This document shows, in pieces, positions 35,726 to 43,874 of a stretch of 64,000 bases of DNA. This DNA is from Candidatus Poseidoniaceae archaeon (GTDB lineage Archaea > Thermoplasmatota > Poseidoniia > Poseidoniales > Poseidoniaceae): NCBI GenBank assembly GCA_949372655.1, contig CASIAI010000001.1:423510-487509 (forward strand). The letters run 5' to 3'. Under the pieces are notes generated by a model. The model was not told the DNA's origin, ran no database searches, and saw only the letters and a list, made by a program, of their open reading frames with translations. Each line of letters starts with the position of its first letter. The stretch's first letter is position 1. A program made the translations under genes and the position numbers.

Positions 35726-36642
35726 TGGGGTTAGGCACCTGGATAATTGAATTGATAAGTCCATTTTTAGAGTTTTTAGGACCATACCTACCTGGAGATT
35801 TCTTCCCATCGTATTTTCTTTATGGATGGTTACATCGACCGTTAATGGCTTCTTTAATAGTGGCCATAGTTGCTGGCTTTCTTGGTACTTTCTTACTCAT
35901 TAAAAATTTGGCTTTGATCGGTGATGGATTAGCGCACGTATCATTTGGAGGTATTGCTATAGGATTGGTTTATGGTGGCCTAGGCCCACTTTGGTATGCT
36001 TTGATCTTTAGTATTCTTGCTGCGGTTTTAATCGACCAATTACAGACACGCGGAATTATAACTGGGGATGCTGCAATCGCTATTTTCTTAACAGGTATGC
36101 TTGGACTTGGATTGGTCGTTATGCGGATTTGGGGGGGAGCCGCAAATGCAACTATTGATGGATATCTTTATGGTAATATCAACATAGTTGATGAACAAAG
36201 TTTTGACCTTATTGCTACTATCTGTATTATCGGTTATGTTTCGATGCTTGCATTGTATCAAAGTTTGTTATCAATAGCAATTGACCCGATTGCAGCTAAA
36301 GTGCAAGGATTACCAGTTCGTTCAATCAGTCTTTATTTTAGCGTATTAACTGCTGCTATTGTAGTTAGTATGGTACAAATTGTGGGTGTCTTACTGGTTA
36401 CTGCTTTGCTAGTAGCACCTGCTGCTACAGCGCAGTTAATCGGTAAAAGTTTCCGTTCATGTACAATTCTAGCCCAAGTAATAGGGGTAATAACTGTACT
36501 ACTTGGATTATACTTTTCTGCAGAATACGATACAGGAAGTGGTTCTATGATCGCCTTAGTTGCAGCGGCAATCTTTGCTATAGTTGCTATCTTTATGATG
36601 GTTGTAAGAAATTTGTTTAATCCAGAAGACAACGCCAGCTAA
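35725..36642 (+). CDS. znuB: Metal ABC transporter permease (ZnuB-like)
   Basis: A 305-residue permease of the ABC-3 family with about eight or nine helices. Family features include FLGTFLLIKNLALIGDGLAHVSFGGIAIG, TGDAAIAIFLTGMLGLG and VGVLLVTALLVAPAATAQL. It forms the membrane channel for zinc- or manganese-class metals together with the preceding ATPase, with which its start overlaps. A short region of about 190 bases follows before the next (convergent) gene; it contains only a weak GGAAT/ATTCC hairpin at 36793-36807. Confidence 0.92.
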   Translation: MGLGTWIIELISPFLEFLGPYLPGDFFPSYFLYGWLHRPLMASLIVAIVAGFLGTFLLIKNLALIGDGLAHVSFGGIAIGLVYGGLGPLWYALIFSILAAVLIDQLQTRGIITGDAAIAIFLTGMLGLGLVVMRIWGGAANATIDGYLYGNINIVDEQSFDLIATICIIGYVSMLALYQSLLSIAIDPIAAKVQGLPVRSISLYFSVLTAAIVVSMVQIVGVLLVTALLVAPAATAQLIGKSFRSCTILAQVIGVITVLLGLYFSAEYDTGSGSMIALVAAAIFAIVAIFMMVVRNLFNPEDNAS

Positions 36643-36835
36643 TCTTCTTAAAAGTTCAGATTAGTTGAATCCTACAAAATTATGAAAGTTGTTATCACTC
36701 TTCGAATATCGATTTATTAGCCAAATAATTAGATTATAGATTACACTAATGCTTAATTTATAGAAAGGCTATAATTAACCTCGATTCTTTTCGGAATTTA
36801 TTATTCCAAAGAAATTGGAACTGAAACTAGTTCAA

Positions 36836-37006
36836 TTAGTCCTCATTCCAGTTTTCAATTGCTTGGGTTGCAAGAATCAAAGTTGGGGCCCATAGACCTA
36901 CGAAGATTCCTAAATCTTTTTCTTCACTAATGAAGTAAATATACAACGATAGTGCTACTGATAACATGCTTGCTATAAATCCGATTTTTGATATTTGTCC
37001 ACTCAT
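36836..37006 (-). CDS. Small two-helix membrane protein (56 aa)
   Basis: A short gene encoding 56 residues, beginning MSGQISKIGFIASMLSV. Two hydrophobic helices lie at about 6-26 and 33-48, linked by a charged turn (SEEKD), with an acidic end. Coding nature is supported by the membrane-protein pattern, the absence of an alternative gene, and a GGTGA Shine-Dalgarno-like sequence (AAGGTGA on the minus strand at 37012-37018) about six bases before the ATG. No family is recognised. It converges with the metal-transport operon. Confidence 0.7.
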   Translation of the reverse strand: MSGQISKIGFIASMLSVALSLYIYFISEEKDLGIFVGLWAPTLILATQAIENWNED

Positions 37007-37105
37007 AATGTTTCACCTTGTCTGATTTAAGCAGCCAAGTACTATTAATATGATGTATCTCTAAGAGAACAATATTACTATAATCACTGTTTAAATTGTA
37101 AACCG

Positions 37106-38086
37106 CTATACTTCTACCATAGGTCTGCTTGAACCACAAGATGGACACAACTGTTCCTCGCTATCGCCATAATCATGCTTACAAGCAGGACACTTTGAAG
37201 CAAGTTCTAATTTGCCCATACTTTCAACACTTTCACCTTGTAGTGAAATATACCCACTATCGATATTTCCAATCATGTATTTACCAGCACCACCGATTCG
37301 AAGCAGTACATCTGGAGGTAATGTTACCGTCCCAGTATCATCTATGATTAATTCTCTTCCTTCTGAAAGGTCTTCAACGTCAACTCCTTCACCATGTTCA
37401 GCAACAAATCTACCGTCTCTTAATTCTAAAGAACGATTAGCAAATGCAGCCACTTCTTTAGAGTGAGTAACAATCAAGAACGAAACACCATCGTTTTCAT
37501 GTAAGTCTTTGAATAAAGCCAGTACTTCTCGACTAGTAATTGGATCTAGTGCACCTGTAGGCTCATCTGCTAGAATCAGTCTTGGTTTGGTAATCAATGC
37601 TCTAGCGATCGCAACCCTTTGTTGTTCTCCACCACTAAGTCGCATTGGTAATGCTTTAGCGCGGTGCAGAATTCCTAACTTATCTAACATCGCATCCGCT
37701 AATTTTAGGGCTTTTCTAGATGATATTCCTTGGTGCCTTAATGGCTGAGCAACATTGTCTCTAGCATTCATATTAGGAAGTAAATTTCCATCTTGGAATA
37801 TGAAGGAGACCGTTTTCTGCCTAAGATGAACTAATTCAGGCCCACTAAGACGTGTCATATTCTTACCCGCAAGGAATACTGAACCGGCACTTGCTTTCAT
37901 CAGTCCGCCAAGACACTTCATAAGAGTAGATTTTCCTGAACCTGAAGGTCCAACTACTGCTATTGCTTCTCCTGCTTTAACATCGATATGCAAACCCCTT
38001 AGAGCAACTACGTTACCATCCTCGGCTTTAGATTCATATACATGATACAATGCTTGGGCTTTTAGGATACTATCAACCACTTTCAT
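37106..38086 (-). CDS. ABC transporter ATP-binding protein with C-terminal zinc ribbon
   Basis: A 326-residue MacB/LolD-like ATPase. Walker A is GPSGSGKST, the signature is LSGGEQQRVAIARAL, Walker B is LILADEPTGALD and the H-loop is FLIVTHSKE. After the ATPase (about residue 225) comes an added segment ending in a zinc ribbon with two CxxC pairs, CPACKHD and CPSCGSS (about residues 297-318). The zinc ribbon is not part of the usual family and may serve regulation or partner binding. The ATG overlaps the permease stop (ATGA), so this is the last gene of an ATPase-permease-ATPase operon. Confidence 0.9.
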   Translation of the reverse strand: MKVVDSILKAQALYHVYESKAEDGNVVALRGLHIDVKAGEAIAVVGPSGSGKSTLMKCLGGLMKASAGSVFLAGKNMTRLSGPELVHLRQKTVSFIFQDGNLLPNMNARDNVAQPLRHQGISSRKALKLADAMLDKLGILHRAKALPMRLSGGEQQRVAIARALITKPRLILADEPTGALDPITSREVLALFKDLHENDGVSFLIVTHSKEVAAFANRSLELRDGRFVAEHGEGVDVEDLSEGRELIIDDTGTVTLPPDVLLRIGGAGKYMIGNIDSGYISLQGESVESMGKLELASKCPACKHDYGDSEEQLCPSCGSSRPMVEV

Positions 38087-41000
38087 TCCCCCTTCAAGAC
38101 CATTGCAAGGTCAGACTTCAACGCTCTGCGTGTAGTGACAAGTAATGCCATTACTACTGCAGCAAAAACGGATAGTGAGACAAATCCAAGTTGTAACCAA
38201 GGATAAACCAATTCTCTCCGAATACTTGTTGATGTACCACCAAATATTCCGAAAATAAATCCAAATACATCAAAGAATCCATTGAAAGAAAAGGCTAGAC
38301 CAATTCCAAGAACCAAACCTAATACCATTGAGACCACAATAATAGATAAAATCTCAAACAGTACTAATCGTAAGATTTGGTTTGGACTGGCTCCAATTGC
38401 TTGAAGAACTGCCAACTCTTTCTTTCTTTGATTTAGAACTAGAGACAAGAATACGAAACTGGAGGCAACTGCTGCTATACTAGCAACTACAAATTGCAAG
38501 GAAAGAAGACCCGGTGTTCCAAATATCAAACCTCCATTTCGTTCTACGGTTTTATGTTCACTTGCCCAATCAATTACTCCAGCAACTCTAGAATCCGCTT
38601 CAATGTTTGAACCGAGTGTTTCCAAGTCTTCGTCTTCAACTCCATCAACCTGGAAAATCCATGTTGTAGAATTATGATTAGATGAACGATTTTCTCCAAC
38701 TAAAGACCTCCATGCTGATTCACCAATTATCAACTCACTATCAATAGTAGTAGTTGAAATCCCTGGAATATACTTGTGAAGCCCCATGTATTCTAATGTT
38801 ATATTATGAGGGGTTACAATGAATTCTACCTCTACTCCATCAGCAAAAATCGGAGCTGCTAATGGAGTTGGAATAAATGAACCTCCAGAGGCACATTCAG
38901 TATCATTAGCCATAGTTTCGTCTGGGCAAGTAGCATTACCAAGAATCGCTTGTGAAAAGTCAACTTCACCGAATAATCCAGCCATATTGGCACCACTAAG
39001 GTTTGCTTGAATCATAGATCCTTCTGTAAGTTCAACGATGATTGTATTAATTAAATTAGCATCTTGAAGATTAGCATTATCTAAATTAGTGCCTACTAAT
39101 ATTGACTCACTTAGATTTGAACCTTGGAGATTTGCTCCAGAAAGATTCGCTCCGCTGAAGTCTAGGCGACTGAGATTTCTATAACTCAAATCTTGTCCTG
39201 AAAAATCAACGTCGCTCAAATCTAGATTCATCAGTTCTGTATATTCCAAGAATAATTCGAATGGGTCAATATCATCTGTACTATTTACGAATCTAAAGGA
39301 AACCTCATCCCAGGTAAATTCTAATATCTCAAATTGTTTATCACCTTCTTCCAAGAGAACATCATCTAAATTGTCCCCTTTACCGCCATCAGAACCTGCA
39401 AGTTTCAAAGTATAGGATGAGTCCTCACCTGCAGTAAAACCAACATTAGAATATGCGTCTAAAGCATCTGAAACATCGGTTCCCGGGATAGATTGTTCAT
39501 TCCATTTCAATACTTCATCACTATCGTCAAGAATAACCCATGTTCGAAGTGTATCTCCACCTTCTGATGGTTTTAACAAAATACTTGGGACTGTCGTAGC
39601 AATAGCAGTTGCACTACCATCATATATTTCATTGAATATAGAAAGAGCCTGTGACTGGTTTTGAGGATTCTCATAAGTCACTTGTATATCAGAACCAACT
39701 GTAGCATCTACAGTTCTTTCATCAACAAGTGTGCCGGTATATCCTTGAACTGCGGCCAAGGTTACAATTGAGAGAGTCAAAAGCATGATTACTGCTAATC
39801 GATTTACTGATTCAGTCGAACCAGAGCCTTTCAAACCTCTCTTAACATCTTTCAAAAGTGGTGAACGTCCGAATAATAATTGCATTATTTTAGGCCCTTT
39901 GGCTCCAATTCTTCCAAGTAGTAATGCGCCTCCAATCCAAAGGAGGAATGGTCCAAATATACCTAGAAGACCTTCGAAGAAGAAATTAGAAACTATTCCA
40001 TCTTCACTACCGTTCATTTCCAGCCAAGTGTCTATCACAGAGACAAGTCCGAAAAGGAAACATAGCCAATGAAGCCACCTCTTAGGTTCATTTTCTTGAA
40101 TAAAACTCTTGACCCCTTCTTCAATCTCTAATTCGATGAATTTCTGAGAGCGCTTACGGCCGAAAAGAAGAGCGAGACCAAGTGTCGAAAGGGCGGTAAA
40201 CATAGTTGCACCAAAACTTAGGGCAGGGTCAATATCATACTCACCTGTTCTAAATTCCATGAAACCAACTGCTGAAAGAACAACAGGTACAGAGAACATA
40301 GCCAAAAGATAACCTGCAATCCAAGCAACAGTAGAGAATACTGCTAGTTCCAAAAGTACCATGCCTTGAAGTCCTGAACTATTAGCACCTATAACACGAT
40401 GTATACTGATCTCTTTACGACGTTGCTCTAGCGATAATATCAATCCATAAACAAGGACTGCCAAAGACATTACGACAATTGGAACCATGATGATATAGTC
40501 AAATATCTGAATTAGACCAAGGAAAATGTTTAGGAAAATTATAGTCCCTCCAACTATATCTGTGTAAAATAAATCTACTCCCTCTGATGTGTAATTCTCA
40601 GACATAATATCGCTCTTGAGAACATTTAGCCAATCTTGAGCATCATCGGTTGAAGTTGTAGGCAACTGACTTCTATCGATAGTCAACCCGAGGTACATAT
40701 GGTCATAATCCATCAAAGTGGCTCTTTCACCTTCGCTTAGAGCGGTCCAAGTAGTGAATATCGGGTTTGGTCCCAAAGTTGGATTTCCAAGGTCCCAAGG
40801 CTGATAAATACCAACAACGGTCATATTTGTCATTATAATAGATTGACGACAGTATATCTTACCATTCGGTGATGCAGATGCCACCCCTGGACATGATTCA
40901 ACTAATTCTACTCCGCCTGTATCGAAAAATTCGCTATCCACCACGTATACAAATTCTACTGCTTCTAAGACATCTCCGACTTCTGCTTTGGCTTGAGAAG

Positions 41001-41715
41001 CAATATTAGACGGAAGAATCACCCCTCTTTGCGAAGACATATTTTCTGGGTCCGGCCATTCTCCTTGCCCTTGGATAATTCTTTCTCCATACCTGCTTGC
41101 TAATTCTCCATCGAAGGCTTGTGGGCCCATTAATCGTATAGAGCGCATATCAGAAATTGGTGGGCCTCCTTCATCAAGTTCAGGATAATTGAAAGTAACA
41201 TTAAGCCAATATGGATTTTCATCATCTGAAATCGACCTCATTTCGAGTGGTTGTGCAAAAACGAAATCTTCATTAAAAAATCCACCACTATGAATTCCTT
41301 GTCGCCCAAATATAAGAGCGCAGTCACTTAGTTCTTCAGAATAAGATTCCATCAATTCACTACAGACATTTTGCATAGTAGTTGTATTATTTGACCAACC
41401 TTTAGCTCCTTCAACAGGTTCTCTAGCATACTCTACTTTAGCATCGATGGGTTCACCGCTCAAGGATTCATCAAAGAAAATCTGTGAAAGTCCTACACCA
41501 TATGACAATACGGTAGTGATTACCAATGATGCAAGAAATACCCCTGCTACAACAGCAAGTCCTCTCTCTCTACCACGCCATGCGCTTTGAGAGGCGAGCC
41601 TTACATTTTCAGGAGCATCACGAACTCTTCTACGCCATCTTTCCATGAAATTGACTTTAGGGATTTCATCTACTGAGAAAGCATCGAAGTCTTTCTGTTC
41701 AGGTTTTGAATTCAT
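38083..41715 (-). CDS. FtsX/MacB-like ABC permease with extracellular pentapeptide repeats
   Basis: A 1210-residue permease made of two FtsX-like halves. Helices occur near residues 55-75, 410-520 (three), 555-620, 665-690 and 1080-1205 (three). The typical permease motif is seen as EQRRKEISIHRVIGANSSGLQ in the first half and NQRKKELAVLQAIGASPNQIL in the second. Exterior domains of several hundred residues follow the first helix of each half. In the second one, around residues 829-925, lies a run of pentapeptide repeats of the A(D/N)LxX type (for example FSGANLSGANLQGSNL), which should form a right-handed beta-helix. MacB-type permeases move lipoproteins, peptides or drugs or drive exterior partners. 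Such a repeat insert is unusual. It overlaps both flanking ATPase genes by four bases. Confidence 0.87.
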   Translation of the reverse strand: MNSKPEQKDFDAFSVDEIPKVNFMERWRRRVRDAPENVRLASQSAWRGRERGLAVVAGVFLASLVITTVLSYGVGLSQIFFDESLSGEPIDAKVEYAREPVEGAKGWSNNTTTMQNVCSELMESYSEELSDCALIFGRQGIHSGGFFNEDFVFAQPLEMRSISDDENPYWLNVTFNYPELDEGGPPISDMRSIRLMGPQAFDGELASRYGERIIQGQGEWPDPENMSSQRGVILPSNIASQAKAEVGDVLEAVEFVYVVDSEFFDTGGVELVESCPGVASASPNGKIYCRQSIIMTNMTVVGIYQPWDLGNPTLGPNPIFTTWTALSEGERATLMDYDHMYLGLTIDRSQLPTTSTDDAQDWLNVLKSDIMSENYTSEGVDLFYTDIVGGTIIFLNIFLGLIQIFDYIIMVPIVVMSLAVLVYGLILSLEQRRKEISIHRVIGANSSGLQGMVLLELAVFSTVAWIAGYLLAMFSVPVVLSAVGFMEFRTGEYDIDPALSFGATMFTALSTLGLALLFGRKRSQKFIELEIEEGVKSFIQENEPKRWLHWLCFLFGLVSVIDTWLEMNGSEDGIVSNFFFEGLLGIFGPFLLWIGGALLLGRIGAKGPKIMQLLFGRSPLLKDVKRGLKGSGSTESVNRLAVIMLLTLSIVTLAAVQGYTGTLVDERTVDATVGSDIQVTYENPQNQSQALSIFNEIYDGSATAIATTVPSILLKPSEGGDTLRTWVILDDSDEVLKWNEQSIPGTDVSDALDAYSNVGFTAGEDSSYTLKLAGSDGGKGDNLDDVLLEEGDKQFEILEFTWDEVSFRFVNSTDDIDPFELFLEYTELMNLDLSDVDFSGQDLSYRNLSRLDFSGANLSGANLQGSNLSESILVGTNLDNANLQDANLINTIIVELTEGSMIQANLSGANMAGLFGEVDFSQAILGNATCPDETMANDTECASGGSFIPTPLAAPIFADGVEVEFIVTPHNITLEYMGLHKYIPGISTTTIDSELIIGESAWRSLVGENRSSNHNSTTWIFQVDGVEDEDLETLGSNIEADSRVAGVIDWASEHKTVERNGGLIFGTPGLLSLQFVVASIAAVASSFVFLSLVLNQRKKELAVLQAIGASPNQILRLVLFEILSIIVVSMVLGLVLGIGLAFSFNGFFDVFGFIFGIFGGTSTSIRRELVYPWLQLGFVSLSVFAAVVMALLVTTRRALKSDLAMVLKGE

Positions 41716-42443
41716 TCTTCTTCACCTTCTAAATCATCTAGTCCCCAAGCACTTCGAATATCCGAAGCCTTGGTTTTTCCATCGGTTAGCAGTAACATTC
41801 TATCGGCATTAGAAGCAAGTTCAGGGTCGTGAGTAACCATTAGAATAGAAATAGGATTCTCTTCATTGTGGCACAGATCTTTGAAAAGTTGTAATACTTC
41901 TTTTCCACTTGCTATGTCTAAATTACCAGTAGGCTCATCAGCTAGTAGAAGAGGGCGATTTCCAGCAATCGCTCTAGCGATTGCAACTCTTTGTTGTTGA
42001 CCACCAGATAGTTGTTCAGGGATGTGGTGCATTCTATCACCGAGACCTACTCTTTCAAGAGCCTCTGCTGCTCTAACCTCTGCTTCTTTAGATTCTATTC
42101 CTGATAATTCAAGAGCCATTGCAACATTGTCCATGGCTGAAAGGTTATTCAATAAATGGAAGTCTTGGAAAATCCAGCCAACTAATTCTCGGCGGACATC
42201 AACAACACCAGAGGGCCCTTTTAGTCCATAATCTCGCGATTTTAGTGTGATTTTTCCTCCATCGCCAGGTAATAAACCCCCAATGATGTTTAGAAGTGTA
42301 GACTTACCACAACCTGACGGACCCATCAAAGCAACAAGTTCTCCATTCTTCATTTCCATATCTATTCCTTTCAAGACTTTGAGTTTATTAGAACCCATCC
42401 CAAAGGACTTTGTTAGGCCATCAATTTTTAGCATTACAACCAC
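41712..42443 (-). CDS. ABC transporter ATP-binding protein (MacB/LolD-like)
   Basis: A 243-residue ATPase. Motifs: GPSGCGKST (Walker A), LSGGQQQRVAIARAI (signature), PLLLADEPTGNLD (Walker B) and LMVTHDPE. The start is taken as the GTG at 42443, because the TATA element (TATAAATA on the minus strand, 42468-42475) is about 28 bases from it; an ATG nine bases further in is also possible. It is the first gene of the three-gene operon and overlaps the permease start by four bases. The presence of two different ATPases suggests a heterodimeric motor for the large permease. Confidence 0.92.
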   Translation of the reverse strand: MVVMLKIDGLTKSFGMGSNKLKVLKGIDMEMKNGELVALMGPSGCGKSTLLNIIGGLLPGDGGKITLKSRDYGLKGPSGVVDVRRELVGWIFQDFHLLNNLSAMDNVAMALELSGIESKEAEVRAAEALERVGLGDRMHHIPEQLSGGQQQRVAIARAIAGNRPLLLADEPTGNLDIASGKEVLQLFKDLCHNEENPISILMVTHDPELASNADRMLLLTDGKTKASDIRSAWGLDDLEGEEE

Positions 42444-42491
42444 TATATTCTATGGCTCAAGTTTTGTTATTTATATCCATGTTTAGAATGG

Positions 42492-43442
42492 TTACTTGAG
42501 AGCATTATTCATTCGATGATGAAATAAGGGGGGGATTAAGGCCGTCCAGAACATTATATAATATCCATTAGGTAATTGTGGGGCTTCATCATGCATCTGT
42601 AAGTTATGGTATGGACTACTAGATTTAAGATGATGAGATGGATGAAGTGGTAGTTCCATCAAAGTCCACCTAGACCAGCGATGGCGACTTTCCCATGCAT
42701 GAGTTGCATTTGCTCTTTCATCCATACCTCTTGATAGACCATAATGCTGTAAATAATTAACAAACTCGAGAAGAAAAATTGCTATTATGGACTGTACAAG
42801 AAAAGCTAAAAATAAATCCATAGAAAATAATAATAAAATAGCCAATACTAATGCTTCAATAAAAAAAGATATCTTGACATCTTTTGGCCTTGCTCGATAA
42901 GCCCCGATTACTTGCAGCGGTATTGTACGAATGAAATGAGAGTAAATACTTCGACCTAACGGAGCGGATGTTGGGTCTACTGAGCGAGCCCAATGCTTGT
43001 GATGGGTGTGGTTGTGTTCAACAGTGAAATGTAGATAATTAACACATAAAAGATCTAGCCTAGCAAGCCACCAACTGAAAGACTTCGGCTTTCTATGGCC
43101 AAGTTCATGAGCCGTAATTATACCAGAAGCCCCTGAACTTAATCCTACAGAAAGGACACCTAGAATCATAAAATTATCAAATGGGGTTGTTAATAATTTC
43201 CAAAACAAAATACCAATTATAACGGGAACTAGTAAACCATGAATATGAATAATTAAATCAAATTGAAACCTACTACTAGGTAGACCAATCTTCTCACTCT
43301 TACCAGCGAATATATCAATCAATGGATAGATGATCAGTGCAAGGAAAATAGTAGAACCCATCCACCAGTTACCAAGTAGTAGTCCAGCAATTGTGACAAG
43401 CGGAGTCAGCAATCCCAAAGTGTGTGGAAGCCACCGACGCAT
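42492..43442 (-). CDS. AlkB-family membrane non-haem di-iron monooxygenase (alkane hydroxylase-like)
   Basis: A 316-residue protein with about six helices and the His boxes of membrane di-iron hydroxylases: HELGHRK, EHNHTHHKHWA, NYLQHYGL and LPLHPSHHLKSSSPYHNLQ. The second and fourth boxes and the NYxxHYGL signature are those of alkane 1-monooxygenase rather than of fatty-acid desaturases, and the length is slightly short of bacterial AlkB (about 400). The likely reaction is terminal hydroxylation of an alkane or similar hydrocarbon chain using O2. No rubredoxin gene is in the window. It follows the tandem small genes by 36 bases and may share their transcript. Confidence 0.85.
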   Translation of the reverse strand: MRRWLPHTLGLLTPLVTIAGLLLGNWWMGSTIFLALIIYPLIDIFAGKSEKIGLPSSRFQFDLIIHIHGLLVPVIIGILFWKLLTTPFDNFMILGVLSVGLSSGASGIITAHELGHRKPKSFSWWLARLDLLCVNYLHFTVEHNHTHHKHWARSVDPTSAPLGRSIYSHFIRTIPLQVIGAYRARPKDVKISFFIEALVLAILLLFSMDLFLAFLVQSIIAIFLLEFVNYLQHYGLSRGMDERANATHAWESRHRWSRWTLMELPLHPSHHLKSSSPYHNLQMHDEAPQLPNGYYIMFWTALIPPLFHHRMNNALK

Positions 43443-43478
43443 AGACTGCTATCGAGGGGGGCATTAAGGAACTTAGCA

Positions 43479-43601
43479 TTACTCGGATTTAGATTTGCGG
43501 TTAAAAAACCTAAAAATCCATGACGGGGAAAAGTTGATCCCATTACGATATTCTTGTGACTCCATGACGGAATCGACATATGATTCTAGATAACTATCCA
43601 T
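43479..43601 (-). CDS. Small protein B of a tandem paralogous pair (40 aa)
   Basis: Encodes 40 residues beginning MDSYLESYVDSVMESQEYRN. It is a paralogue of the 53-residue protein directly upstream: both begin MD-x2-LES-x-V-x2-VM-E-x-Q-x-YRNGI, followed by an F-S-x-W segment. Its ATG overlaps the upstream stop by one base (TGATG), implying coupled translation. It ends in a basic, aromatic tail (FRFFNRKSKSE). No known family; possibly a regulatory micro-protein. Confidence 0.7.
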   Translation of the reverse strand: MDSYLESYVDSVMESQEYRNGINFSPSWIFRFFNRKSKSE

Positions 43602-43762
43602 CATTCATCACTCCTGATACCGTACATCCCACGAGAATCGGGAGATGCTCTAAAATCGGCCATAGATTGAATCACAGCATCAATCCAATCCGAAAATATT
43701 CCATTTCGATATACTTGTTTTTCCATTACTTGTTCTACAAAACTTTCTAATTCATTATCCAT
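43601..43762 (-). CDS. Small protein A of a tandem paralogous pair (53 aa)
   Basis: Encodes 53 residues beginning MDNELESFVEQVMEKQVYRN. The shared N-terminal motif with the next gene, over about 20 residues, is strong evidence that both are real genes despite their size. The C-terminal part is helical and polar (WIDAVIQSMADFRASPDSRG). The two lie between the phosphate regulator and the AlkB-like gene on the same strand as both. Confidence 0.72.
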   Translation of the reverse strand: MDNELESFVEQVMEKQVYRNGIFSDWIDAVIQSMADFRASPDSRGMYGIRSDE

Positions 43763-43874
43763 ATGTGTCGCCTCGTTTATTGTTACTTGCTTCAGTGTAA
43801 ATTAAGCATCCAACCTATATTAATAAGTGGTAATAAAGCCAACACAAAGGTGTAATAAATAAACTAAGTGTTTT

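Noticed and set aside
34880-36642. Nickel/cobalt (Nik/Cbi) identity for the transporter because of the NikR-like neighbour
   Set aside because: The binding protein, ATPase and permease are all of the ZnuABC/TroABC class, so the zinc/manganese group is the better call.
36793-36807. GGAAT/ATTCC hairpin as a terminator of the metal operon
   Set aside because: Only five A/T-rich pairs with no U-tract; such hairpins are expected by chance in this AT-rich DNA.
36927-37148. 73-codon minus-strand reading frame
   Set aside because: It overlaps both the zinc-ribbon ATPase gene and the better-supported 56-aa membrane protein, and its product has no protein-like pattern.
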